Source: Opitutaceae bacterium (GTDB taxonomy: Bacteria; Verrucomicrobiota; Verrucomicrobiia; Opitutales; Opitutaceae). From it: a stretch of 64,000 nt of DNA. This document shows positions 54,837 to 62,999 of this stretch, piece after piece. Where the stretch lies: the NCBI GenBank assembly GCA_016794785.1, contig JAEUHC010000015.1, positions 186,001 through 250,000 on the forward strand, in the 5' to 3' direction. Every line of letters starts with the position of its first letter. Within the stretch, counting starts at the first letter, position 1. The translations under genes and the position numbers were made by a program. The notes below the pieces were generated by a model. It did no database searches and was not told the origin of the DNA. It worked only from the letters and a program-made list of their open reading frames with translations.

Positions 54837-55433
54837 ATGCCTGACGATGCAGCCCCGCCGCTCGATCTGGCTGGCTGCCTTGAACGGGTGCGCCAGCGCG
54901 ATCAATCCGCTGCGCGCGAGCTGGTGGATCACCTCTATCCTCTCGTCATTCGCATCGTGCGGTCGCACCTGCCCCGCCGGGTCTCGGAGGAGGATCTCGC
55001 GCAGGAAGTGTTCATGAAGATGTTCACGCGCCTGGCACAATATCAGGGGGCGGTCCCGTTTCCTCACTGGGTGTCCCGCATCGCGGTCACCACCTGCATC
55101 GATCACCTGCGGGCGCAGAAGCGCCGGCCGGAATTCAGGTGGGCCGATCTTTCGGAAAACGAGGCCAATGTGCTCGACGCCGTGATGACCAACGAGAACG
55201 AGGTCGCCGCCAACGACGCCATGGCCGCGCACGAGCTGGTCCACAAGCTCCTCGGCCAGCTCAAGCCCGACGACCAGCTTGTCATCCGCCTTTTGGATCT
55301 TGAGCAGAAATCGATCGCCGAGATCGCGGCCCTCACCGGCTGGAACCAGTCGCTCATCAAGGTTCGCGCGTTCCGCGCGAGACGGAAGTTGCAGAAGCTT
55401 TTCAAGGAACTACAAAAACAAGAACGCTCATGA
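54837..55433 (+). CDS. ECF-type RNA polymerase sigma factor
   Basis: A 198-residue sigma-70 family factor with region 2 (ARELVDHLYPLVIRIVRSHL, then SEEDLAQEVFMKMF and HWVSRIAVTTCIDHLRAQKR) and region 4 (LKPDDQLVIRLLDLEQKSIA, ALTGWNQSLIKVRAFRARRK). Regions 1 and 3 are absent, as in ECF factors. ATG 54837 is preferred; an upstream start at 54759 would add a segment not present in the family. It overlaps the next gene by ATGA, which suggests that the small membrane protein regulates it. A candidate ECF promoter lies just upstream. Confidence 0.93.
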   Translation: MPDDAAPPLDLAGCLERVRQRDQSAARELVDHLYPLVIRIVRSHLPRRVSEEDLAQEVFMKMFTRLAQYQGAVPFPHWVSRIAVTTCIDHLRAQKRRPEFRWADLSENEANVLDAVMTNENEVAANDAMAAHELVHKLLGQLKPDDQLVIRLLDLEQKSIAEIAALTGWNQSLIKVRAFRARRKLQKLFKELQKQERS

Positions 55434-55759
55434 GCCCTAATCACAACGACCCGCGCCACGCTTGGGCGCGCCTCACTGCCGCGGCACGCACGGTGCGCGA
55501 TGAACGCGATGCCTCCGCTCCGTTTGGCTTTGCCACCCGCGTCGCCGCGCTGGCGTTCGCCCAGGAGCGTCGCGTTTCGTCGCTGCTCGAGCGCTTTTCG
55601 CTCCGTGCCATCGGTGTGGCGGCCCTCCTCGCGCTGTGCAGCGTGGCGCTTAACTACCAGGAACTCGCCGGCACCGGCACCTTCGTGCAGCACGCCGACG
55701 ACGAACTGCTCCACACGGACGATGCGATGACGATCGTGCTGAATCTGTCGGCCGACTGA
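55430..55759 (+). CDS. Small one-helix protein, possible anti-sigma factor
   Basis: A 109-residue protein whose ATG overlaps the sigma factor stop. Residues 1-55 are cytoplasmic-like and charged, residues ~59-76 form one membrane helix (RAIGVAALLALCSVALNY) and the remainder is a short acidic tail. There is no zinc-finger (HxxxCxxC) motif, so it is not a classical ZAS anti-sigma factor. The gene order sigma factor, one-helix protein, periplasmic stress protein suggests that it holds the sigma factor at the membrane. This is inference. Confidence 0.7.
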   Translation: MSPNHNDPRHAWARLTAAARTVRDERDASAPFGFATRVAALAFAQERRVSSLLERFSLRAIGVAALLALCSVALNYQELAGTGTFVQHADDELLHTDDAMTIVLNLSAD

Positions 55760-55767
55760 GGATCCCG

Positions 55768-56400
55768 ATGGAGAAGCCTTGGAAAGTCCTCGCGGCCTTC
55801 CTCACCGTTTTTGTCGCCGGTGCGGTCTTCGGCGGCGTCTTCACCCTCGGGGTTAATGCGAGGAAGCAAGGCCGCGAACCCCGGCCGACTTTGATTGCCC
55901 CGTTGCCCGAGCCGGCCGCGCCCGTCGCGAGCGGTGTGGTGGCGGCGACGCCTGCCACGTCTCCGGCCGGGCCGTCTGCCTCGAAAAAGAGCGGAGGTTT
56001 TCTCCCTCTTCCCGCGGTGCCCGGATCGGTCATGCCGCAGCTCATGCGGCAGTTCACGCAGCGGCTCGAATTGAGTGCCGCTCAAAAGGACCGCATTCGC
56101 CCCGTCATTGCTCGGGCCAGTGAGGATCTGCTCCGGCTCCGGCAGGAAAATCTGGCTGACACGGTCCGCGTCACCGAACGAATGTATGAGGACATTTCGT
56201 CGGCCCTCACCCCGGCCCAGCGGACCGAACTCGATAAAATGCATGTCCAGATGCAGGAGCGCGCCCGGGCCGAGCAGCTCAAACGCGCTGAACAGCTCAA
56301 GGCCAAGCGGGCCGAGAACGCCGCCACCGAGGGCGCGAATCGCGCGACCGGTGAAGCGGCTCCCGCGCGACCCAAGGGGCCGCGGCCGGCTCAGCCCTGA
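55768..56400 (+). CDS. Spy/CpxP-like periplasmic protein with membrane anchor
   Basis: A 210-residue protein with an N-terminal membrane helix or uncleaved signal (VLAAFLTVFVAGAVFGGVF), a Pro/Ala linker and a helical domain with two LTxxQ-like motifs (LELSAAQKDRIRPVI near residue 98 and LTPAQRTELDKMHV near 150). This is the layout of Spy/CpxP/ZraP-type chaperones or sensors. A lysine-rich helix and Pro/Ala tail end it. An AGGA lies nine bases before the ATG, one of the few likely ribosome binding sites here. It probably reports envelope stress to the sigma factor system upstream. Confidence 0.78.
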   Translation: MEKPWKVLAAFLTVFVAGAVFGGVFTLGVNARKQGREPRPTLIAPLPEPAAPVASGVVAATPATSPAGPSASKKSGGFLPLPAVPGSVMPQLMRQFTQRLELSAAQKDRIRPVIARASEDLLRLRQENLADTVRVTERMYEDISSALTPAQRTELDKMHVQMQERARAEQLKRAEQLKAKRAENAATEGANRATGEAAPARPKGPRPAQP

Positions 56401-56493
56401 GTCATTTTTGACCGGCTGAACGCTGCCGTTTGCGGCGCGCAATTTCCAAAATTGACAGTTGCGCTGCCTGGGGTGGCTCGCATGGTTCGCGCC

Positions 56494-56590
56494 GGCCAGG
56501 TGCCATGCATGGGCAGGGCGCGTGAACTCCGCCAGGACCGGAAGGTAGCAACGGCAACGACGCACTCCCAGTGCCGTGGAGTGCCTGGCC
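56494..56590 (+). ncRNA. ffs: Signal recognition particle RNA (4.5S type)
   Basis: The conserved SRP core is plain: GTGAACTCCGCCAGGACCGG, followed directly by AAGGTAGCAACGGCAACGA, that is the AGGA/GGAA-tetraloop/AGCAA pattern of helix 8 bound by Ffh. GGCCAGG (56494-56500) pairs perfectly with CCTGGCC (56584-56590) to close the rod, giving an RNA of about 97 bases. A T-rich stretch follows from 56593. Ends are approximate. The position directly before dnaX matches the ffs-dnaX linkage of many bacteria. A TTGACA hexamer lies at 56452-56457, but no matching -10 is obvious. Confidence 0.9.
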
Positions 56591-56650
56591 ACTTTTATTT
56601 TTCGATTTTGGATTTTCGCTTTTCGATTTTGGCCTTCTAGCTAGCGAGCC

Positions 56651-57805
56651 TTGTCCACCGCCTACCAAGTCATCGCACGCAAGTGGCGCCCGCAGACCTT
56701 CGACGATCTCGTCGGACAGGATCATGTGGTGCGCACGCTCACGAACGCCATCGCCCGCCAGCGCATCGCCCATGCCTACCTCTTCGTCGGCCCGCGAGGC
56801 ACCGGCAAGACCTCGACGGCGCGCATCTTTGCGAAAGCCCTGAACTGCACGGATGGCCCCAAGGCCGATTTCGATCCCCAGGATCCGGCCTGCGTCTCCA
56901 TCGCCGAGGGCTCGCACCTCGATGTGATCGAAATCGACGGCGCATCGAACAACGGCGTCGATCAGGTGCGCGATCTCCGCGAGACGGTCCGCTACGCGCC
57001 GGCGCAGGGGAAATTCAAAATCTACATCATCGACGAGGTGCACATGCTCTCGGCCGCGGCGTTCAATGCGCTGCTCAAGACCCTCGAGGAACCGCCGGCG
57101 CACGTGAAGTTCGTCTTCGCCACCACCGATCCGCAGAAGGTGCTGCCGACGATCGTGTCGCGCTGCCAGCGCTTCGATCTGAAGCCGATCCCGTCCGAAC
57201 TCATCGTCGAGCGCCTGAAAACCATCGCCGTCGCGGAAAAGATCAAGGTCGGCGACGCCGCCCTCGCATGCATCGCGCGCCTCGCCGACGGTGGCATGCG
57301 CGATGCGCAATCCATATTTGACCAGATGATCTCGTTCTGCGGGGCCGAAATCGCCGAGCCGGATGTGCTGGATGTCTACGGCCTCGTCGCCGGGGAAAAA
57401 ATCGCCGCGCTGGCCGCGGCGCTGGCCGCCGGTGATCACCAGCGGATCATCGCCATCGTGGACGAGTGCGACGCCGCGGGCCGCGATCTCGTGCGGCTTT
57501 TGGTCGATTTGCAGGCCCTCGTGCGCCACGGGCTGCTCGACGCCATCGCGAAGGGTGGCCGCAGCGAGCTGCTGGGCGGCACGCCCATGACCACTGAGCA
57601 GCTCACGCGGATGCTCGACGGCCTGCGCGAAGGCGAGGGCAGCGTTAAGCTGGGTCTCGCCGAGAAGGTTAATTTCGAAGTCACCCTGCTCAAGGCGGTC
57701 GAGGCCAGCCGCGCGCGCGCCATCGATTCCCTGCTCAAGGAGATTGCGGCGCTGGCCGACGAGGCGTCCCCGGCGGCAGGCGACAGCGAAAAAAAAAAGG
57801 CCTGA
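56651..57805 (+). CDS. dnaX: DNA polymerase III subunit gamma (zero-frame product of dnaX)
   Basis: A 384-residue clamp-loader ATPase. Walker A is [13 protein letters not shown] (about residues 39-51), Walker [13 protein letters not shown], sensor 1 [11 protein letters not shown] and the SRC motif VSRCQRFDL. The usual zinc module has four cysteines; here only two remain (LNCTDG and ACVSI). The start is TTG at 56651: an in-frame TAG at 56642-56644 excludes anything upstream, and the peptide [13 protein letters not shown] is the exact family N-terminus. The frame ends at TGA 57803 right after a run of ten A, where a -1 shift would give a longer tau-like protein (see the next entries). The gene follows the SRP RNA. 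Confidence 0.93.
   Translation: MSTAYQVIARKWRPQTFDDLVGQDHVVRTLTNAIARQRIAHAYLFVGPRGTGKTSTARIFAKALNCTDGPKADFDPQDPACVSIAEGSHLDVIEIDGASNNGVDQVRDLRETVRYAPAQGKFKIYIIDEVHMLSAAAFNALLKTLEEPPAHVKFVFATTDPQKVLPTIVSRCQRFDLKPIPSELIVERLKTIAVAEKIKVGDAALACIARLADGGMRDAQSIFDQMISFCGAEIAEPDVLDVYGLVAGEKIAALAAALAAGDHQRIIAIVDECDAAGRDLVRLLVDLQALVRHGLLDAIAKGGRSELLGGTPMTTEQLTRMLDGLREGEGSVKLGLAEKVNFEVTLLKAVEASRARAIDSLLKEIAALADEASPAAGDSEKKKA
57789..57799 (+). promoter_or_regulatory. Programmed -1 frameshift or slippage site in dnaX
   Basis: Ten consecutive A (57789-57798) and a G form the in-frame heptamer A-AAA-AAG (57793-57799), the same slippery sequence as E. coli dnaX. The zero-frame stop follows two codons later. 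A -1 shift, or addition of one A by polymerase slippage, continues with GGC CTG ATT GAT and an open frame to 58197. No convincing strong hairpin was found 5-10 bases downstream, so transcriptional slippage on the homopolymer is at least as likely. A sequencing error in the run is the simple alternative. Confidence 0.6.
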
Positions 57806-58197
57806 TTGATCGGCTGGAGGCTCGGCTCGGCGCGAGATTCGAGTCCGTGGCGGCGAAACCCGCGCTTTTAGCGGCGGGTCCAGCTGTGGCGGAAAGGCCA
57901 TCCGAGCCGGCTCCGCCGGAACCGGACTCGGTTCCGCTCACGGATGGCATGGCGCCGTTGTGGCCGGACGAGACGGCGGAGGCGGACTTCATCGCCGAGG
58001 CGCGGGCGCGCGGCGAGCCTGTCGTCGTGGCGCGACCGGCGGCGGAAAGCGATGAGCCTTCCGAGGGCAAGCCGCTCCCGCCGCTCGAAGAGCTCGTTCA
58101 GCGCATCCCTGACGAGGTGCGCGAGACGCTGGAGGATCTGTTTCGGGCGCGGTTCGTCGCTGTGCGGCGCATTCCGGGCAAAGCGTTGAAGGAGTAG
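57799..58197 (+). CDS. dnaX: Tau-like C-terminal extension reached by -1 frameshift in dnaX
   Basis: After the slippery run the -1 frame encodes 132 residues and would give a total protein of about 515. The first part, [16 protein letters not shown], is an amphipathic helix already upstream of the first possible start (GTG 57847), so the frame is protein-like right up to the A-run. A Pro/Ala linker follows, then the helical domain [20 protein letters not shown] and [16 protein letters not shown]. Tau C-termini bind the polymerase alpha subunit and DnaB. A separate small gene starting at GTG 57847 by re-initiation is the alternative. Confidence 0.65.
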   Translation, partial: GLIDRLEARLGARFESVAAKPALLAAGPAVAERPSEPAPPEPDSVPLTDGMAPLWPDETAEADFIAEARARGEPVVVARPAAESDEPSEGKPLPPLEELVQRIPDEVRETLEDLFRARFVAVRRIPGKALKE

Positions 58198-58204
58198 CGC
58201 CCGC

Positions 58205-58567
58205 TTACTCGATCCATTCCGCCCCGACTTCCCTGCGTCCGGTGGCCGGCAACGCGGAGACATACGCGTCGATTTTCACCGTGGCGAAGGGCGCCAGCAA
58301 CGGCACCGGCTCGCGCCGGTAAAGCCCCTCATGCACCCCCTCAAAAAGATCGAGTTCGCGCAGGGCGGCGGGTTCGACCGACCACACTTCGCCCACGACT
58401 CCCGCGCGATCCTCGGGCACCGCCACCAGGCCGGGATAGCCGCCAAGATCATAGAGCCGATAACCGGGGACCGTGCGCGCCGGTCCGAGAAAGCGCTGGC
58501 CTGCGAGGTGGTGGTGGTTGCAGCACCCGCGTTTGAGCGTGCCGTAAACAAAGAGGAGCGAACTCAT
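58205..58567 (-). CDS. Gamma-glutamylcyclotransferase (AIG2-like) family protein
   Basis: A 120-residue protein from ATG 58567. The N-terminal LLFVYGTLKRGCCNHHHL carries the YGxL substrate-binding motif, and LDLFEGVHEGLYRREPV provides the catalytic glutamate of the family. These enzymes release 5-oxoproline from gamma-glutamyl compounds in the cytoplasm. The start overlaps the PP2C stop by ATGA. A longer frame from 58738 is rejected because it overlaps the phosphatase. Convergent with dnaX, 7 bp apart. Confidence 0.87.
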   Translation of the reverse strand: MSSLLFVYGTLKRGCCNHHHLAGQRFLGPARTVPGYRLYDLGGYPGLVAVPEDRAGVVGEVWSVEPAALRELDLFEGVHEGLYRREPVPLLAPFATVKIDAYVSALPATGRREVGAEWIE

Positions 58568-59400
58568 GGCGCAGCCGACTCGAAGACGACGGCCGTGGCG
58601 TTGTCGCGGCCCGAGGCGGCGACCGCTTCGTCCACGATGCGGTGGGCGCGGCTGCGCGGGTCGTTCGGCTCGGGATCCGTGCCGAGCAGTTCTTCCAGCC
58701 GGTTGTCCCAGAGGCCGTCGATGACGCCATCGGAGCAAATGAGGAACCGGTCACCAGGCCGGTGGGCGAGCTCGCCGAGCTGCGGATCGACGAACTGGTT
58801 GCTGGCGCCGAGGGCTTGGTTGAGGGCGTTGCGCCGCGGGTGAGTGCGGGCCTCGCGTTCGTTGAGGCGACCTTGCTGGCGCAGCCAGCCCGGATAGCTG
58901 TGGTCGTGCGACAGTTGGACGAGCGGGCCGCCGGCAGGCAGATGGTAGAGACGGCAGTCGCCGACGTGGGCGAAGTGCAGCCGGTCCTGGCGCACCCAAG
59001 CGAGCGTGAGCGTGGTGCCCATGCCGGCGCATTCCTCGTAGGAATAGCCGAGCCGCAGGAGATCGCGGTGGATGGCGGCGACGAGTTCGCCGAGCACGGC
59101 GGAGAAATCCACCGGGGCCGTCCGGGTGTTGCGACTCAGCGCCGCCGGGAGCAGCCGCGTGATCCGATCGACCGCGATGCGGCTGGCAAACTCGCCGGAC
59201 TTGGCGCCGCCCATGCCATCGCACACGGCGAAGACGAAATCGCTCGCGGCCAGCGGCGCCCGGCCGGTCTTGCCGAGAAAGCGCACCTCGCGGGCGTCGA
59301 GCGCGAGGGCGAGGAACACGTCCTCGTTGTTGGGCCGCACGCGGCCCGGGTGGGTGAGGCCCGACCAGAGAACGTCGGGCAGGGGTGGCACTTGGCTCAT
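58564..59400 (-). CDS. PP2C-type serine/threonine phosphatase
   Basis: A 278-residue metal-dependent phosphatase of the bacterial Stp/PrpC type. Motifs: GRVRPNNEDVFLA near residue 22, FAVCDGMGGAKSGEFAS near 60 (metal Asp), GMGTTLTLAWV near 128, HFAHVGDCRLYHL near 144, RFLICSDGVIDGL near 220 and ASGRDNATAVVF near 264 (metal Asp in the RDN motif). It should dephosphorylate Ser/Thr residues in the cytoplasm. It overlaps the small kinase-like gene upstream and the cyclotransferase gene downstream by ATGA, so the three are coupled. The start at 59400 matches the family. Confidence 0.93.
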   Translation of the reverse strand: MSQVPPLPDVLWSGLTHPGRVRPNNEDVFLALALDAREVRFLGKTGRAPLAASDFVFAVCDGMGGAKSGEFASRIAVDRITRLLPAALSRNTRTAPVDFSAVLGELVAAIHRDLLRLGYSYEECAGMGTTLTLAWVRQDRLHFAHVGDCRLYHLPAGGPLVQLSHDHSYPGWLRQQGRLNEREARTHPRRNALNQALGASNQFVDPQLGELAHRPGDRFLICSDGVIDGLWDNRLEELLGTDPEPNDPRSRAHRIVDEAVAASGRDNATAVVFESAAP

Positions 59401-59897
59401 TGCGCTGCGGAAGGACGGAGACTGATGGAGCGGCCGGTGCCGTCGTCGAGAATCGTGGCGAACTCGAAGTCGATCACACAGAAGCGGCCGTCGGCGATGC
59501 GGTAGGTGATGTTGCGCAGGTCGCGGTCCTCGTGGCGCACGCCGAAAGCCTCCAGCTCGGCGAAAATCTCCTTCTGCCGCTCGGGTTGAAGATGGTCGAC
59601 CCGTCCGCCGCAGTTGGTGGTCACCAGCAGGAGTTTCTCCGGGTCGGCCTCCAGCACGCGCGGCACAAACGTGCAGCCACGGTCCTCCAGCAGGCGCAGC
59701 ACCCGGACCTCGTGCTCGAAGCGCTCGCGGGCGAGGTGACCGCGGAAGGTCTTGTGCACGCGCCCGTCGAAGCCGATGCGGACGGTGGCGCGGGCGGTGT
59801 CCTTGATCGAATGCATGGAGGCGCCGCGAGGGTCCGCCGGGCGCCGGCGGGTGGCAAGCGCGCTCGCCGGCGGGGCTGGCACACAGGTGTGCGTCAT
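59397..59897 (-). CDS. Minimal kinase-like protein
   Basis: A protein of 166 residues (ATG 59897) or 139 (ATG 59816); the first 27 residues are low-complexity and the domain starts at TVRIGFDGRVHKTFRGHLAR. A kinase catalytic loop is recognisable as RHEDRDLRNITY (His-x-Asp with the downstream Asn) and a metal motif as FCVIDFEFA (DF instead of DFG). No glycine-rich loop is clear, which recalls small lipopolysaccharide- or RIO/Bud32-like kinases. It overlaps the PP2C gene by ATGA, forming a kinase/phosphatase pair. It is divergent from glutamine synthetase across a promoter with a sigma-54-like element. Confidence 0.72.
   Translation of the reverse strand: MTHTCVPAPPASALATRRRPADPRGASMHSIKDTARATVRIGFDGRVHKTFRGHLARERFEHEVRVLRLLEDRGCTFVPRVLEADPEKLLLVTTNCGGRVDHLQPERQKEIFAELEAFGVRHEDRDLRNITYRIADGRFCVIDFEFATILDDGTGRSISLRPSAAQ
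59879..59892. promoter_or_regulatory. Perfect palindrome upstream of glutamine synthetase
   Basis: GCACAC AG GTGTGC is a perfect 14-base inverted repeat lying about 30 bases upstream of the sigma-54-like element. Its GCAC...GTGC outer parts resemble the NtrC site pattern but with six, not seven, bases between. It would sit inside the first codons of the kinase gene if ATG 59897 is its start, or in the promoter region if ATG 59816 is used. Confidence 0.35.
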
Positions 59898-59919
59898 GAA
59901 CAAAACTTCTGATTGCCAC

Positions 59920-59935
59920 TGGCACATGAGCTGCT
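59920..59935 (+). promoter_or_regulatory. Sigma-54-type -24/-12 element before glutamine synthetase
   Basis: TGGCAC ATGAG CTGCT matches the consensus TGGCAC-N5-TTGCA at nearly all positions, with the essential GG (59921-59922) and GC (59933-59934) separated by exactly ten bases. Transcription would begin near 59946, about 90 bases before the ATG of glutamine synthetase at 60034. Glutamine synthetase II genes in rhizobia are known to use sigma-54 and NtrC. Confidence 0.55.
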
Positions 59936-60033
59936 CAATTCCGCTTTCGATTTTTCCGCTCGTTTCCGAGTGGGAAAATCATCCACGTTCACTCCGCTCC
60001 CGTCCCAAAACCCTGCCTTCACCGCACCTCATC

Positions 60034-61077
60034 ATGGCCAAATACAAACTGGAATACATCTGGCTCGACGGCTACACGCCGCTGGCCAATTTGCGCAGCA
60101 AGACGCAAATCAAGGAATTCGCCAAGTTCCCGAAACTCTCGGAACTGCCCAACTGGGGCTTCGATGGCAGCTCGACCCAGCAGGCCGAGGGCAAGAGTTC
60201 CGACATCGTGCTCAAGCCCGTCGCGGTGTATCCCGACTCCACACGCAAGAACGGCGTGCTCGTGATGTGCGAATGCTACCAGCACACCGGCCAGCCCAGC
60301 CCCTCAAACTCGCGCGCCACCATCCCGGATGATGCGGACACGTGGTTCGGCTTTGAGCAGGAATACTTCTTCTACCAGGATGGACGTCCGCTCGGCTTCC
60401 CCGAAGGCGGCTATCCGGCCCCGCAGGGTCCGTATTACACCGGCGTGGGCTACAAGAACGTAGGCTGCGTCGCCCGCGAGATCGTCGAGAAGCACATCGA
60501 TATCTGCCTCGACGCCGGCATCAACATCGAGGGCATCAACGCCGAGGTCGCCAAGGGCCAGTGGGAATTCCAGATCTTCGGCAAGGGCTCCAAGAGCGCC
60601 GCCGACCAGATGTGGGTCGCCCGCTACATCCTCGCCCGCCTCTGCGAGAGCTACTGCATCGACATCGAGTGGCGGTGCAAACCCATCCTCGGGCCGTTCA
60701 ACGCCGCGCTCGACTGGAACGGCTCCGGCATGCACTCGAACTTCTCCACGAAGTTCATGCGCGAGACCGGCGGCAAGGCCTACTTCGAGAAGCTCATGGA
60801 AGCCTTCAGCAAGAACTGCAACGAGCACATCGCGGTCTATGGTCCGGAGAACCACCTCCGCCTCACCGGCCTGCACGAGACGCAGTCGATCGACAAGTTC
60901 ACCTACGGTGTCGCCGACCGCGGCGCCTCGGTGCGCGTGCCGCACAGCTTCATCAACAACGGCTACAAGGGCTACCTCGAGGATCGCCGTCCGAACTCTG
61001 CCGCCGACCCGTATCTCGTGGCTGGCCGCATCCTGAAGACGATCCAGTCTGTGCCGTTGCCGAAGGCCAAGGGCTGA
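60034..61077 (+). CDS. glnII: Glutamine synthetase, type II (eukaryotic-like)
   Basis: A 347-residue enzyme forming glutamine from glutamate, ammonia and ATP. It matches the short GSII class: WGFDGSSTQQAEGKSSDIVL near residue 41, WFGFEQEYFF near 108 (metal Glu), GINAEVAKGQWEFQI near 166, GSGMHSNFSTK near 230 and YGPENHLRLTG plus GVADRGASVRVP near 270-310. No adenylylation-site region of GSI is present. ATG 60034 starts the family N-terminus MAKYKLEYIWLDGYTP; an open upstream frame is not used. It is followed by a good intrinsic terminator. A sigma-54-type element lies about 100 bases upstream. Confidence 0.95.
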   Translation: MAKYKLEYIWLDGYTPLANLRSKTQIKEFAKFPKLSELPNWGFDGSSTQQAEGKSSDIVLKPVAVYPDSTRKNGVLVMCECYQHTGQPSPSNSRATIPDDADTWFGFEQEYFFYQDGRPLGFPEGGYPAPQGPYYTGVGYKNVGCVAREIVEKHIDICLDAGINIEGINAEVAKGQWEFQIFGKGSKSAADQMWVARYILARLCESYCIDIEWRCKPILGPFNAALDWNGSGMHSNFSTKFMRETGGKAYFEKLMEAFSKNCNEHIAVYGPENHLRLTGLHETQSIDKFTYGVADRGASVRVPHSFINNGYKGYLEDRRPNSAADPYLVAGRILKTIQSVPLPKAKG

Positions 61078-61104
61078 GGCTGAAACCCAGCGACCGCTTT
61101 TCCA

Positions 61105-61136
61105 AAGGCGCCACCCTGCGGTGGCGCCTTTTTCTT
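61105..61136 (+). terminator. Intrinsic terminator of glutamine synthetase
   Basis: AAGGCGCCACC (61105-61115) pairs perfectly with GGTGGCGCCTT (61120-61130) around a CTGC loop and is followed by TTTTTCTT. It lies 28 bases after the stop codon. Confidence 0.92.
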
Positions 61137-61154
61137 GGGCTGAGGTGCCTGCCG

Positions 61155-61187
61155 AAAAAAAAGACCGCCTGACGGAGGCGGTCTTTT
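61155..61187 (-). terminator. Intrinsic terminator of acetolactate synthase
   Basis: GACCGCCT (61163-61170) pairs with AGGCGGTC (61176-61183) around a GACGG loop. Eight A precede it on the plus strand, which give a U-tract on the minus-strand transcript ending at 61221; four T follow on the plus strand, so it may act in both directions. Confidence 0.88.
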
Positions 61188-61220
61188 GAAAAACAGGCGA
61201 AGCGAGGTTCGCGCTGCGGC

Positions 61221-62999
61221 TTACTTCAGCAGCATTTCCTTCACGCTCTTGCCGGCCGGGATCATCGGGAGCACGTGCTCGGTGTAGGGCACGATGACAT
61301 CGAGGACGAACGGGCCGTCGCAATCGAGCATCTCCTGCACGGCGGCGCGGAGTTCGCTCTTCAGATGCACGCGGCGCCCCTTCACGCCGAAGCCTTCGGC
61401 GATTTTCACGAAGTCGGGATAGAGGCCGGGCAGGTTCTCCGGGCTGCCGACATTGCTCTCGTCGCCCAGGATGGTGTTGCCGCGGACGCTGCCGTAGAAG
61501 CGGTCTTCCCACTGCACGACCATGCCAAGGTGCTGGTTGTTCAGGATCATCGCCTTGGCGGCGATGTTCTCGATCTTGGCAGTGGCGAGTTCCTGGATGT
61601 TCATTACGAACGAGCCGTCGCCATCGATGTCGATGACCTGCTTGTCGGGACGCGCGACCTTGGCGCCGAGCGCGGCGGGATAGCCGAAGCCCATCGCGCC
61701 GAGACCGAGCGAGCTGATATAGCGGCGCGGCTCGTCGAACTGGTAGAACTGCGCGGCCCACATCTGGTGCTGGCCCACGCCGGTGGTGATGATGGCGTCG
61801 CCCTTGGTGAGTTCGTAGAGCACCTGCACCGCTTCCTGCGGGACGATGTGCTTGCTCGTCTCCCAGCCAAACGGGTGCTCCTTCTTCCACGTCGCAATCT
61901 GCGCGTGCCAGGCCTTGGTGTCGGGCGGGGAGAACTTCGCGGCCTTGGCCAACTCGTTGAGGCGGCTGAGCGCGTGCTTCACGTCGCTCACGATGGGGAG
62001 CTGGACGCGCTTGTTCTTGTTGTGCTCGGAGGCGTCGATGTCGATGTGGATGACCTTCGCCTGGGTCGCAAACTTGCTCGTGTCGCCGGTGATGCGGTCG
62101 TCGAAGCGCGCACCCACGGCGATGAGCAGGTCGCACTGGTCCACGGCCCAGTTGCCGTAGGCCGAGCCGTGCATGCCAAACCAGCGCATCGAGAGCGGAT
62201 GCGTCTCGGGAAAGCCACCGAGGCCCATCAACGTGGTCGCCACGGGGACATTGGTCGCCACGGCGAAGGCCTTCAGGTCGGCGTGCGCCTCGGCGGAGAT
62301 GATGCCGCCGCCGGCGTAGAGCACGGGACGCTTGGCCTCGGCGATGCTCGCGAGCACCGCGCGGAGTTGATCATCGTTGGCGTGCTGGACCGCGGTCGCG
62401 TAGGCGCTGCGGAACTCGACCGTCGCGGGATAGACGGGCTGGAATTTTTTCTGCTGCACGTCCTTCGGGATGTCGATGATGACGGGCCCCGGCCGGCCGC
62501 TGCGCGCGAGGTAAAATGCCTCCTTGAAGATGCGCGGCAGATCGGCGGCATTCATCACGAGGTAGGAATGCTTCACGATCGGCAGCGTCATGCCGTAGAA
62601 GTCAGTCTCCTGAAACGCCATCTTGCCGATGTATTTCGAGTAAACCTGCCCGGTGATCGCGATCATCGGGACGGAGTCCATGAACGCATCGGCGATCGCG
62701 GAGACGAGGTTGGTGGCGCCGGGGCCGCTGGTGGCCATGCACACGCCAACCTTGCCGGTCACGCGCGAGTAGGCCTCCGCGGCAAACGATCCGCCCTGCT
62801 CGTGGCGGGGTAGGATCACGCGGATTTTGTCGGTGCGGGCGAGGGACTGGTGCAGCTCCTGCGAAGCGCCGCCCGGGTAGGCGAAGACGACATCCACGCC
62901 CTCGCGGATCAGGCACTCGACGACGCAGTCGGAGCCCTTCATTTCGGGGCCGATCTCGGCCTTGGGAAACACGGCGGGTGAGGTGGTGTCTTTTTTCAT
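61221..62999 (-). CDS. ilvB: Acetolactate synthase large (catalytic) subunit
   Basis: A 592-residue thiamine-diphosphate enzyme of branched-chain amino acid synthesis, the normal length. Motifs: [18 protein letters not shown] near residue 34, the catalytic Glu in [15 protein letters not shown] near 67, [20 protein letters not shown] near 90, the TPP motif [20 protein letters not shown] ending in [10 protein letters not shown] near 460-490. No regulatory subunit gene (ilvN) lies next to it in the window; it stands alone with its own terminator. No leader-peptide attenuator or T-box is evident in the 127 bases before it. Confidence 0.95.
   Translation of the reverse strand: MKKDTTSPAVFPKAEIGPEMKGSDCVVECLIREGVDVVFAYPGGASQELHQSLARTDKIRVILPRHEQGGSFAAEAYSRVTGKVGVCMATSGPGATNLVSAIADAFMDSVPMIAITGQVYSKYIGKMAFQETDFYGMTLPIVKHSYLVMNAADLPRIFKEAFYLARSGRPGPVIIDIPKDVQQKKFQPVYPATVEFRSAYATAVQHANDDQLRAVLASIAEAKRPVLYAGGGIISAEAHADLKAFAVATNVPVATTLMGLGGFPETHPLSMRWFGMHGSAYGNWAVDQCDLLIAVGARFDDRITGDTSKFATQAKVIHIDIDASEHNKNKRVQLPIVSDVKHALSRLNELAKAAKFSPPDTKAWHAQIATWKKEHPFGWETSKHIVPQEAVQVLYELTKGDAIITTGVGQHQMWAAQFYQFDEPRRYISSLGLGAMGFGYPAALGAKVARPDKQVIDIDGDGSFVMNIQELATAKIENIAAKAMILNNQHLGMVVQWEDRFYGSVRGNTILGDESNVGSPENLPGLYPDFVKIAEGFGVKGRRVHLKSELRAAVQEMLDCDGPFVLDVIVPYTEHVLPMIPAGKSVKEMLLK

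Noticed and set aside
59752..60033. In-frame N-terminal extension of glutamine synthetase
   Set aside because: It overlaps the kinase-like gene and promoter region, and the family N-terminus begins at 60034.
61081..61200. Two closely spaced hairpins as a possible small RNA gene
   Set aside because: Each is explained as an intrinsic terminator of one of the two convergent genes, and no promoter is visible between them.
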